Below, one piece after another: positions 1 through 54,899 of a stretch of 64,000 nt of DNA (positions within the stretch are counted from its first letter, which is position 1; each line of letters opens with the position of its first letter). The notes under the pieces were generated by a model. That model was not told the DNA's origin. It did no database searches and saw nothing but the letters and a program-made list of their open reading frames with translations. The DNA is taken from contig OX336353.1 in the NCBI GenBank assembly GCA_946902875.1, positions 20,349,151 to 20,413,150 on the forward strand. Direction: 5' to 3'. A program made the translations under genes and the position numbers. Source of the stretch: Nematopogon swammerdamellus (Eukaryota; Arthropoda; Insecta; Lepidoptera; Adelidae).

Positions 1-330
1 AGAGTTTGTAATTCTGTTCTCGCGGAATGACTCGCACAGTACTGTAGCAAAAGTAAAGACTTAACGGCCCGATTTCATCAACTTCGCCTAAAATGTAGCT
101 TTCGTTGATCATTGACAAATTTATGAGAAGGCACTTTAACCGACAAATAACTGTTGAACGAGGTGACAACGGCCATTATTAATATTCATACTTGAAATTT
201 TTTTTTTGCATAAATTCTGACTGTACTTCAACCAACATTTCACACAGCGACCACGGTCTCTGTAAGAGCCAACCGCAGATGGCGAGGGATTACTGCATAC
301 AGTAGCAGGTATTTAGTGTTAATCTGCCCG
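1..330. other. Sec23 3' UTR / downstream flank
   Basis: AT-rich sequence following the Sec23 stop codon on the minus strand. No AATAAA on the minus strand was seen here, so the poly(A) site is either a variant or lies outside the window. Nothing else recognised. Confidence 0.4.
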
Positions 331-45347
<45,017 letters not shown>

Positions 45348-45907
45348 TTAAGGTTATAAAATTAGTTCTCAGTAAATCGAATCACCGGAAACTGAGCCAC
45401 GTGAAGGATGCAGTAGAAGAACTTATGGCTGTCAGCGGTGATGAGTTGGTGACTTCTTGGGGAGGCGAATGAGATGAGACACCAGAATTTCCGGTCGGGA
45501 AGGAAGAACGAACCGAAGCAGATGAACTGATTCCGACAACTTACCGTTGATTTGTAATGGTCTTCTGTCAACGCAACGGTACGCTGCACTATTAAACAAT
45601 CATTTTTAAAAAGTGTCAGCACCTTCACCAGATTATAATATGCACAATTTCACCAAATAAATTCTGGATGAATGAAGCCCGAACGAGAAACGATCAAGTC
45701 AATCAAGCTGATTTGGCAGGAAACCATAGACTAACTCCAGCTGTCACAACAGCCACGTCATTTTACGATTTCTTTCTTACTAGCAACACTAAAGAAATAT
45801 ACAATACACAGAAAATGCTTGTAATAAATACATACTATAACTGGTGTATTTTACATAAAACTAAACAATAAAAAACATAATAGTTGTCAAATGAATCTAA
45901 GGTAAAA

Positions 45908-46043
45908 GTACCTAGCACACTTGCGGCATTTCCCCGCTGGATGGCAAGGCTAACTCGTTGGATGAAGTAAGCCTTCGATTGCGGGACACGAGTTACATCG
46001 ACTAGAAGCTTCCCGAGCTTCTTCAGGAAACTCTAAATAGAAC
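45908..46043 (-). pseudogene. RLE-type LINE (family X) C-terminal fragment
   Basis: The minus strand reads FLKKLGKLLVDVTRVPQSKA and YFIQRVSLAIQRGNAASVL, equivalent to the end of the 25380-26160 copy. Confidence 0.75.
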
Positions 46044-46096
46044 ACTAAATAGAAGTATGGCATCAGCTTCTCAGCTTACTGCTTTATATGACGGAG

Positions 46097-46545
46097 GTTA
46101 CACGCTAGGTTTGGCATCATTTCAGTCAATCAGTCTGGTTAAACCATGGTCCAGGTCCAGTGACTGACCGTTTAATCTACTTTGATGGATGGATGGATTG
46201 GAATGATGGACCAGACTGATGGATTTTAAAATATTTTGATACTAGACTGATGGCAGACTGATAGTGGGAATGCATTTTACGACTGGCGTCAGTCTGGCGT
46301 CAATCTGATTGTGACCAAGGTCACGGACTGAACTGATGCTAGGTTACACGCTAGGTTTTTCATCAGTTCAGTCCATCAGTCTGGTTAAACCATGGTCCAG
46401 TCCAGCCAGACTGGCCGTTTAATCTACTTTGATGGATGGATGGTTTGGAATGATGGATTTTGATACTAGACTGATGGCAGACTGATAGTGCGAATGCATT
46501 TTACGTCTGGCGTCAGTCTGGCGTCAATAATACATAAAAGTGCAA
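46097..46545. repeat. ~240-bp tandem duplication rich in CAGTCTGG/CAGACTGA
   Basis: Both halves start GGTTACACGCTAGGTTT, contain GTTAAACCATGGTCCAG and GATACTAGACTGATGGCAG, and end CGTCAGTCTGGCGTCAAT. Their junction is palindromic (GGACTGAACTGATG / CATCAGTTCAGTCC). Confidence 0.8.
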
Positions 46546-46711
46546 TGCAAGTGAGTCCAAGAACTGTTACAAATCAAGAATGCCAATCCACACAGCACAA
46601 TACTTTATAGCACGTTCACAAATAACAGTTTTTTTACTTTTATTTACCTCTAGTTGTCCGGTTGGCTAACCTGAGCTCTGGGTTGCCATCATTGGTTTGT
46701 ACGATTCCCAT

Positions 46712-46747
46712 CAGAGCTGCGCTTCGTGCGCACAAAGCGCAGCTCTG
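46712..46747. mobile_element. 36-bp hAT-like foldback with perfect 8-bp target duplication
   Basis: CAGAGCTGCGCTT and AAGCGCAGCTCTG are perfect inverted ends around 10 bp. ATTCCCAT flanks both sides (46704-46711, 46748-46755). The CAG...CTG termini and 8-bp duplication fit hAT. Confidence 0.75.
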
Positions 46748-46843
46748 ATTCCCATGTACGAAATATTTGAATATATTTAACGTAACAATAGTTCTAACGA
46801 TTACGCAGTCCTTCTGTAATATAAACATTGTATATTAGGTATA

Positions 46844-46998
46844 ATGCGCGGGACGGATCTCGGCGTGTCGTCGCGGCGGTATAGTGTATTCGTCGGGCGA
46901 CCCGCCACGCGAATACACTATACAAGTACGGTGCGGGTGCGAGGGAGAACACTGACGAGCCGCTGCGGAGGCGACACGCCGAGATCCGCCCCGCGCAT
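46844..46998. mobile_element. GC-rich hairpin MITE, TA flanks
   Basis: The 27-bp ends ATGCGCGGGACGGATCTCGG then CGTGTCG are inverted at the right with one difference. A second inner hairpin pairs GTATAGTGTATTCG with CGAATACACTATAC. Confidence 0.8.
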
Positions 46999-47361
46999 TA
47001 TAGCTCAAATACTCTGACTAGGAATCCCGGCTTTCCACCTTTTAGTACAAGAGGAACCTATTCATAATTTAACCTACCACGATTAATAATAGCAAGGAAA
47101 ATATTAATAGCAAGTAACCTTATTTACGAGCATAGTTTTTTTTTTATATTTATTCGTCCCTTTTCGGGCCAGGCAAAACTAATTAAAGTATACAGCTTTT
47201 TCTGTTGTACTTCTAAGGTCTGTTGTTTTCTTCTCGTTTTGCAAGAATCTCAAAAATATATACTTTTTATTTACGACGACGACGCGGTAAAGAAACTTGT
47301 TCAGCCGCCATCTTTTCCATTTTTACGACCATAGTACTAGTGACAGCAAGGTGACGTAAAC

Positions 47362-47365
<4 letters not shown>

Positions 47366-47417
<52 letters not shown>
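47366..47417. repeat. (GT)n microsatellite
   Basis: About 25 uninterrupted GT units. Confidence 0.9.
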
Positions 47418-47419
<2 letters not shown>

Positions 47420-47636
47420 TTACGATGACACGTGTGACGTGTCACAGGAAATACCTGTAGATGGGCTAGCTATAACCTGTTAATGTAGGTACGGGTTGTT
47501 CGTAGACTTGAAAAATTCTCGGTAACGGCAATATAGACATTTTATTTTTGGTAAAAATATTTAATGTGACATTGCAAAAACACTTTAGAGATGCAATGTG
47601 AATTTATCCCTAGTGCGAAAAAGATAAGTTAGTTTT

Positions 47637-47830
47637 TCTTTATGAAAACTGACACGGTTGACTACGTCGGTGGTGGACTAGTTGCCATGTCAGTGCTTCC
47701 CTTCGGTCGTGCCGACTGAACTGAACGGAAAACACGAACTATTTACATAGCCGTTTCAACCGACCTTTCATTCAGTGCGGTGGTATCAACCCGGATGGGT
47801 TAAACTCCACCACCTACCAAGCAAGGTAGA
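47637..47830 (-). mobile_element. SINE A with internal deletion
   Basis: GAAAACTGACACGGTTGAC is followed directly by GGACTAGTTGCCATGTCAGT. The GGGCTGACATC block is missing. Confidence 0.75.
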
Positions 47831-47837
47831 GTTAATG

Positions 47838-48050
47838 TTTTTTTTTTATGGAAACTGACACGGTTGGCTACGTCACCTACAACATCCGTGATGTCAGCCC
47901 ATAACACCGGGTGAACTTGGTGCCACGTCAATGCTTCCCTTCGGTCGTGCCGGCTACACTGAACTGGACGGAAAACACAAACTAATAACATAGCCGTTTC
48001 GACCGACCTTTCATTCAGTGCGGTTGTATCAACCCGGGCGGGTTAAACCT
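47838..48050 (-). mobile_element. SINE A, 5'-truncated
   Basis: Poly(T) 47838-47848, complement of tail and core up to CGGGCGGGTTAAACC. Confidence 0.8.
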
Positions 48051-48399
48051 AAGCTCTAACTAGAGTATATTTTTCATACAAATCTAAATCATTTGTTTTA
48101 GAACAAGACAAGTAAATTCAATAAAATATACCTACGAGTATACTACTCGTCTCGTTCATACTTACTTGACTGTCAAAATGGAAATGTGTGAACGATAATA
48201 CTAAGTGTTGCTACATGTGAGTTACCGTAAAAGAAGCATTTCGAGTTTTATATTTTGTCTCGTTTCCTCACGCAGAATCTGGCAGAGACAGATATAAGCC
48301 TGAGCTTAGCAACACTTCATTATATGGGCTGTCAGGTGCATGCAACGCGCCGGTAGCCGGTAAATAAAAAATAATTTAGTTTGTCTATGGCTTTTTTAC

Positions 48400-48766
48400 T
48401 TTTTTCGCGAGTTATTGGCCTCCGAAAAGTTTATTTTTGTGAAGATTTCCGGAACAATTTATTTCGCGCTTGTCGCAATTTCTTACGCCGCGAGTGGCGG
48501 CAGTGCCCGAATAAAATAATATTGTGTCGGTCGAAAAAGTGGCCGCCCGCCCGCCAACCGGCGGAGGCGGAAGCGGCGCTCGCGGCTGCGCACTGGCCGC
48601 ACCGCTAGTTCGTGAGAAAATGGCGCTCGGCGCTCGGCGTCCCGCGGCGACGCTCGGTCGGACGGCGGTGTGAGCGAACAGAGAGCGAGCCGCCCGCTCC
48701 GTGCGGCGCCGGCGGGCGCAAAAGTGCGGACTTTGTGAGAGTGAAGTGCTAAGAGTGTGTGCGGAG
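48400..48766 (+). promoter_or_regulatory. CpG-rich promoter region and 5' UTR of the MTA1-like gene
   Basis: Base composition shifts sharply to GC/CpG-rich, with repeated CCGCCCG/GCGGCG runs. GAGATGGCGGCC at the start codon resembles the AAGATGGCGGC initiator-proximal motif of housekeeping genes. No TATA box is evident. Confidence 0.5.
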
Positions 48767-48794
48767 ATGGCGGCCAACATGTACCGGGTCGGCG
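48767..48794 (+). CDS. MTA1-like: First coding exon of an MTA1-like gene (NuRD subunit)
   Basis: ATG at 48767 opens MAANMYRVG plus one base of the next codon, then donor GTGAGT at 48795. MTA-family proteins begin MAANMYRVGDYVYF, so the split codon is probably Asp. MTA proteins scaffold histone deacetylases in the NuRD chromatin complex through BAH, ELM2 and SANT domains, encoded by exons not seen here. Exon 2 was not found before 64 kb, so intron 1 is either very long or its short exon escaped detection. The match is short (nine residues) but highly specific, and the CpG-rich setting and perfect donor support it. Confidence 0.75.
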
Positions 48795-49547
48795 GTGAGT
48801 GTCCACCCGCTGAGGCGGCGGAGGGGGACGGCGCGCGTGCGGTGCGACGTCCGGGGCACCGGTGCGCCCGTCGTAGCCGCGGTCGCCCCGGCGGCGCCTC
48901 CCGCGCGTCGCCGGTGCCGGCCGCCTCGGACCCCTCTGTCGTCAAAATTCGTCAGTCAGTGAGGGCATTAGCATTTGCATCTGCCAGTAGTGTCTGGCGG
49001 TGGCGGCGGAGGTGGGCGGCGCGGGGTGTCGGCTGCGTCACAACACACGCGACACGCCGCGCCGGCTCCGCACCGCCGCTGTTATCTAACGATCTCGCCC
49101 CGCGCTCTTGTCCATACCTGATGTGTTGCTGCCCTGCTGCTTGAGGTTATACAAACCTCTGACGCCAGGAATACCTCGTAAACCAGCTTTAGATGCCCCC
49201 TTACCATTATTAGTTTCAGCTCATCAACCAATCACACATCAATGATTTCATAGACCTATCTTACCTTCCGGAGGCATTTCACCCTGCGACTGTAATACTG
49301 TCACTTACAGTATTTGCCTACCTACGTGGAACCTTGGTGTACTTACATATATAAATGGATTGAATTATCTGTAGATTTGCATGTAGGTATATAGGCATAT
49401 ACAATGGAGTTAGTGGTAATTAACACTTCCTGTGGTTTGGTTACGCTTCTTACGTCCTTCTGAACTCCAACAAATGTATTATATTTGGTGATATTCAACC
49501 AGTCTGCGATATTTTGAGTAATATGTTGATACATATGACAAGCAAAA

Positions 49548-49936
49548 GGGTGCGCTGTAGTATAAGTGCACATAATTAGAAAATTGCTGGTATGTTTATT
49601 GTGTAGGCCTAGATAAAAGATGAATTCTAGTGAAATAATTGTTTGCCGGACGTATGCGTGCGTAGTTTCGGAGAAAAACAATTTTGATAAAAATATTTTT
49701 CATACAAAATAAATTTTATATTTTTTTTTTTAATGCACCAAAACATTTATTTTGAATAGGAATTCGTATGTTTATTTTGTATGAAAAATTTATTTCGTAT
49801 GGGAAAATTTTTTTTTCTCCGAAACTACGCATTTCCGGCAAAAAATTATTTCACTATAATTCATCTTTTATTTAGGCCTACACAATAAGCATACCAGCAA
49901 TTTTCTAATTATGTGCACTTATACTACAGCGCAGCC
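49548..49936. mobile_element. 389-bp foldback hAT-like element
   Basis: Arms of about 180 bp (TGCGCTGTAGTATAAGTGCA at the left, its complement at 49914-49933) meet in an AT-rich centre. AAGCAAAA flanks both sides (49540-49547, 49937-49944). Confidence 0.75.
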
Positions 49937-50282
49937 AAGCAAAATAATAACAAATCATCCCTATTGATATTATCAATCATATTACATACGATATTACCTA
50001 GATGTGTTATCATTGTGCTCACAAAGTCATTATTTTTGAAAATTATTCACAGGTCGACATGTTAACCTCTTATGCCTTACAAGTGAATCAGATCGAGTAG
50101 GGCATATCTTCACCTTTATTTAGAAGTATAATTGAGCCATGTCCCAATATTCAAAGAGCTTGTATTTCAATGCAATTGAGTGTACATCTTTTAAATAAGC
50201 ATGTTTTTTTCGAGACAATGGAAGTGGCCTAATTTAGCAAATTCGCGCAAATTCGCATAAAATGATTAAATCAGATCAATAA

Positions 50283-50780
50283 ACACTATTTGCACTTATA
50301 ACCAATGAAATTATCCACAAAACTATGTAAAACAAGTGAAACTTATTTAAAAGCACAGATGGATTTTTTGAACTAAAACAAAACACGGTGGAGTTTTTTT
50401 TCGCATTTTTCTCATCTAAAATTTACTTCCCCCATACAAATAATATATCAATGTACAGATGAAGAAGGCTGCCTCTGAAAGACCATTAAACGTACATACT
50501 TGGGACTTGAATCCAATCCACAAATAAATCATCTGATCGTGGTTTCGCGAGGAGAAGTGATTTTGGCTCTGTCGACTGCACCATTGGTCTCTCGGCACAG
50601 CCACCCATGTCGGTTTACATAAACAAAAAATAAAGGAAAAACAAGGAACCCGAATATTTTTTTTCGTATGAAGGCGGAGGGCTGCGAAGAATGCTTGATG
50701 AATGTCGCTAGTATTTTTAACAAAAAATTGACGATTCTAGCGTGTTTTACCAAGACAAATTCATTGAAGTGGCTAGGTAT
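50283..50780. repeat. Dispersed repeat shared with 37563-37985, with a LINE tail inserted
   Basis: Matches the 37.6-kb copy at both ends. The LINE D tail (50539-50633) lies within it and is absent from the other copy. Confidence 0.6.
50539..50633 (+). repeat. LINE D 3' tail fragment
   Basis: GTGGTTTCGCGAGGAGAAG through CACAGCCACCCATGTCGG and TTTACATAAACAAAAAA. Confidence 0.7.
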
Positions 50781-50852
50781 TAGCCATTCAATGTTCGAGT
50801 TTGGACTCAAAGGGTGTAAGAGATCGGTTGACTCCAAGGTTTAATACTAAAC

Positions 50853-51215
50853 GCGGCGGATGGCCTAGTGGTGTGGGCATCGGCTTCTCATGCGAGAGGA
50901 CCGAGGTTCGAATCCGGTCGGTGTGTTGAGTTTTTTTCTGACGAAAAAATTTACGTGCATATCTACACCTGCTGCTTCACCGTTCGAAACGGGTGTAAAC
51001 TGTAGTAGTAAGGAGCAAGGGAGGGGTCCCTTGCCCCTTACTAGGTGGTAGACTGAAATTATAGCCGACTTGGATAGTACCACCGTACTGGATGTAAGAT
51101 GGCCGCATAGCAGCCTCGGCTGTGTTTTCCTATAGTCCAGTATAGCCATCAATCCAGGGAAGTCTCCGATATGGTGCTTTGGCCCCTCCGACTCAACCGG
51201 ATTATTTAAAAAAAA
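50853..51215 (+). mobile_element. SINE B, complete head
   Basis: GCGGCGGATGGCCTAGTGG (A-box) at 50853 and GGTTCGAATCC (B-box) at about 50904, then core, tail and poly(A) 51207-51215. Confidence 0.85.
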
Positions 51216-51469
51216 ATGTCTTAAATAAAACTTAGGGAAGCATTAAAGAGAGGCACCTTAGGTCAAATCATTTCTAGAATGGTTCTTTTCTTTGTAAAGG
51301 TCAAGATCGTAATACAAGCACAGGGGAATGTAGACGTAACAATGGACTGTTTATGCCCTCTTACCAGCAAAATGTTTGTAGATCACTTGTTATAATGAAT
51401 GCATTGTGCATCCAACTTCATTGCTTTTACCTCGTATAAGAAAAAAAATTACAAGAAGCAGTACTCACA

Positions 51470-52089
51470 GGTCTCTCTTGCGAATGATCCGAGGTTTGAA
51501 TTCGTTCGGCGTGTACCAATGAATTTTTTCTGATGGAAAAAATTTACATGCATACACCTGGACTGTGTGGGGTCGGTACTTAATAAGAATAGTCCCACTG
51601 CATCTCTCCCCGTGCATGTCGTAAAAGTCGACTAAGGGATAAGCGGCCTGCAGACACCCCTGTCGACTTGTGGCTTCCATGGAAGACATAGGCTGGCTGG
51701 GGTAGCTGGAGACTGCGGGGTTTTGCACGAAGGTCCCCAACCAAGTGGGATTAGTTTGCAGGCCTAGAGCCAACCCCAAACCAAAACAACAACAACAACA
51801 TGCATACACCTGCTGCTTCACCGTTCGGAACCCTTGTAAAACTGTAGGTCCCTTCCCACTTACTAGGTGGTAGGCTCAAATTGTAGCCGATTGGGTTTGG
51901 TACCACCGTACTGCACATAAGATGGCCGCATAGCAGCCTCGGCTGTGTTATCTAGTACCATATAGCCAGCAATTAAAGCGAAGTCTCCGGTATGGCACCT
52001 ACCTTCTCAGAGGTGATATTTGCTGGTTACAGAATGAGCTTTGGGCCCTCTGAATCAGCAACCCATAGCGGAAAACATTAAAAAAAAAT
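51470..52089 (+). mobile_element. SINE B interrupted by SINE D
   Basis: The B-box half of the head is at 51483-51510. The body continues after the insert at CTGCTTCACCGTTCGGAAC and ends in poly(A) at 52078-52089. Confidence 0.8.
51561..51797 (+). mobile_element. SINE D: head 2 with a third body and (CAA)n tail
   Basis: Head 2 (GTGTGGGGTCGGTACTT, CATCTCTCCCCGTGCATGTC) is followed by CGGCCTGCAGACACCCCTG and GGCCTAGAGCCAACCCC, then (CAA)n. The 15-bp sequence ACATGCATACACCTG flanks it exactly (51546-51560, 51798-51812). Confidence 0.85.
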
Positions 52090-52233
52090 TATGTTGTATG
52101 TCTATGGTGGTAAGTATGGAATACTGAAGGGGTGATTGGAATAACTTTTGTTTTGACTGGGCCTAACCTCCTAATGTATGGAGAATAGAAAATGATATCT
52201 CTCTAACTGAACTGCCCACGACCTAAACTTCCG

Positions 52234-52835
52234 GCGCCATATCGAGCTCTAAAAAGCTGGGTGTACTCAATAAGATTCACACGGTGCCAAAGGCTGCTTT
52301 TGTATAAATTGCATATTAGGTCCTACTTGCAGTACTGCTCGCATTTGTGGGATCGCTCAACCGAATTCCAGCTTGTGCCTTTGGGCACGATCCAGCGTCG
52401 AGCCGTGCGACTAGTGGGTGGCCCCGACGTGTCCCGCGATCTAGAACCACTGCAACTTCGTAGGGATGTCGGCGCCCTAAGTGTGTTCTATCGCTTATTC
52501 CATGGGGAGTACTCGGAGGAGCTGTTTGACGCGATCTCTCTGTCCACTTTCCACCTCCCTCCGCAGCACTGGGCAAGGATTACATTCCTACACGCTGGAC
52601 TTAACGCTGATCAATCGGTTCTGCAGATCTCTCCTCCACAGAACTGGTAACTCTAGAACGCTCTGCCTGCCCACATATTTCCCCTCAAGTACAGTCTTGA
52701 TTCCTTCAAGAGAGGTGTGAGTAGGCACCTGTCAGGTCTGCATGGCATTCGTAACCCCCTGCGTGCGACCAAATGTCCACGGACGTCGATAGATACCTTA
52801 TAGGTGGCTTGACGCCACATGTCGCGCTTTATATA
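52234..52835 (+). pseudogene. CR1/L2-like LINE C-terminal copy
   Basis: Reads RLLLYKLHIRSYLQYCSHLW, RRDVGALSVFYRLFHGEYS and, after a frameshift, the RFCRSLLHRTG segment. More extended than the 6148 copy; decayed by small indels. Confidence 0.8.
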
Positions 52836-53407
52836 AAAGAAAAGTTGTAAAACAAAAGTTGTTTACAATAATCACTTTCATCACCTTATGCTGTAGAACA
52901 GCGGTTCCCAAATAGTGATACGCGTATCCCCAGGGTAAAAAAAAAAAAACGGGGCACGCAGGCTCAAGAGTAGGGCTACGCATGAGCGCACTTAATGACC
53001 ACGTTTACATCTACAATCTTAAGTAAAGAGAAAGGGGCCCACTTATCTCATTAGTGAAAATTACCTCCACTGATGAATGTTTGATTGGGATCTATTTCGT
53101 ATGGTATTGTGATTACTAACTAAATATTATAATAATAACGTAATAAATAACTGATACGATGGATGAACAACATTATTTATTGCTTATGTAAAAATAACAA
53201 CCATATGAAAATTGTTTTATTTATACAATTTACTCAGGGGTACTTGGGTCTCAGAAAATTCGCCATGGGATACCAATTAAAATATAATTAGGAACAGCTG
53301 CTGTAGAACAATAAAAAATCTGAACCTGACATAGTAATAGATTGGCCCTGAACTGAATGTGCTATTACTATCCATACTAATATTATAAATTCGAAAGTAA
53401 CTCTGTT

Positions 53408-53430
53408 GTCTGTCTGTCTGTCTGTCTGTT
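53408..53430. repeat. (GTCT)n microsatellite in the Helitron 5' end
   Basis: Five to six GTCT units, typical of this Helitron 5' region. Confidence 0.7.
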
Positions 53431-54899
53431 ACCTTTTCACGCCTAAACCGCTGAACAGATTTCGATAAAATATTGCACGGAGATGAACTGCATCCTGAGG
53501 ACGGACATAGGCTATTTTTTGTCTCAAAAAACAACCCTTAAGGGGGTGAAATAGGGGATGTAAGTTTGTATGGGGAACTCAGCATTTCTTAAGTTAGGGA
53601 TATGACAATTTATATTTGGGCTTTTGGTATGAAATAAGGAAATACGTGTTTCAGCGTTTTTGCTAAATCAACCCTTAAATTAAAATAGGGGTTGATTTCA
53701 AAATTAGATTTTAGCATTTTATAAAATTTTGTACGGAGATGAATTGCATCCTGAGGAAGAACATAGGCTACCTTTTGTCTCAAAAAACAACCCTTATCGG
53801 GGTGAAATAGGGGATGAAAGATTGTATGGGGAACCGATCATTTCTCAAGTTAGGCATATGAAAATTATATTTAGGCTTTTGGTATAAAATAGAGAATTAC
53901 GTGTTTCAGCGTTTTTGCTAAATCAACCCTTAAATTTTAATTAATTTATTTTTTTAGGGAATGATTTCAAAATTAGATTTTAGGATTTTAAATAATGTTA
54001 TCCATACTGGGGGTGGCTTTGAAGAGGGGGGTTGAGGTAGGGGGTAGGGGTCCGCGGGGAGAGGGGAAGGGAGGATAATTTAATCTCTATCTTCTTTTCT
54101 CTATCTCTACTTCATAGAAAAGGAAACGTCTGTTTGCATGTATTCAAATTCCAAATTATTTATTCAGTACTTACATTATAAAGATACATCAATGACATAA
54201 AAACTAACTAACATGTTGCGTTGCGTATCCTATGTATGCACTTATGTATGTATGTTTGAGGTAAAATCGGAACCACTTAACAGATTTTGATGCTGTTTAC
54301 ACCAATGTAAAGAGTAGTTCTTCAGGATCACTATAGATAGGCTATATACCATAAAGTTAAATAGCCTTAGGGTTGAGCAGTATCAAAGAAAACGGAATTT
54401 AGTGTCGAATGGTCGTAATATATAGCGTTGGCAGTTCTGTTGCGTTGCGTTGGTGCTTTTGGTAGAAGAGACGAATAGAATAAAGAGTAGATATCTATAC
54501 TTGTAAAATTGTTTGTCCTGACTGACTGATCTATCAACGCACAGCCAAAACTACGAAGTCTAGAGAGCTGAAATTTGGAACATAGGTTTATTTCATAACG
54601 TAAGCATCCGTTAAGGATTTTTGGAAATTACAACTTTAAGGGGGGGAAATGGGGACGACGACTTTGTATGAAATACTTTTTTATTTGAAGTTAGAAACAT
54701 GAAAATTTGAATTACAGCTGCTGAGAATAAATCACTAAAGATGTGATTCAGGGTTTTTGGTTTTCGAATTTTAAAGCGAGGAGAGGGAGGGGGGGGGGGG
54801 GGGGAATGGGGTGCCAGGGGCCTCGCCATTAGTTACGTACTTTCTTCGAGAAGGTTTACTGTATTCCGGAATGTAGCTTAGCCTGAAACCTCCCCTTTA

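Noticed and set aside
45362..45628. 88-codon minus-strand frame right of Sec23 exon 1
   Set aside because: No recognisable domain and no splice or start support. The region could be a decayed repeat.
48412..49144. Long Arg/Pro/Ala-rich open frames on both strands around 48.4-49.1 kb
   Set aside because: GC-rich sequence lacks stop codons by composition. Only the short MTA1-like start is supported.
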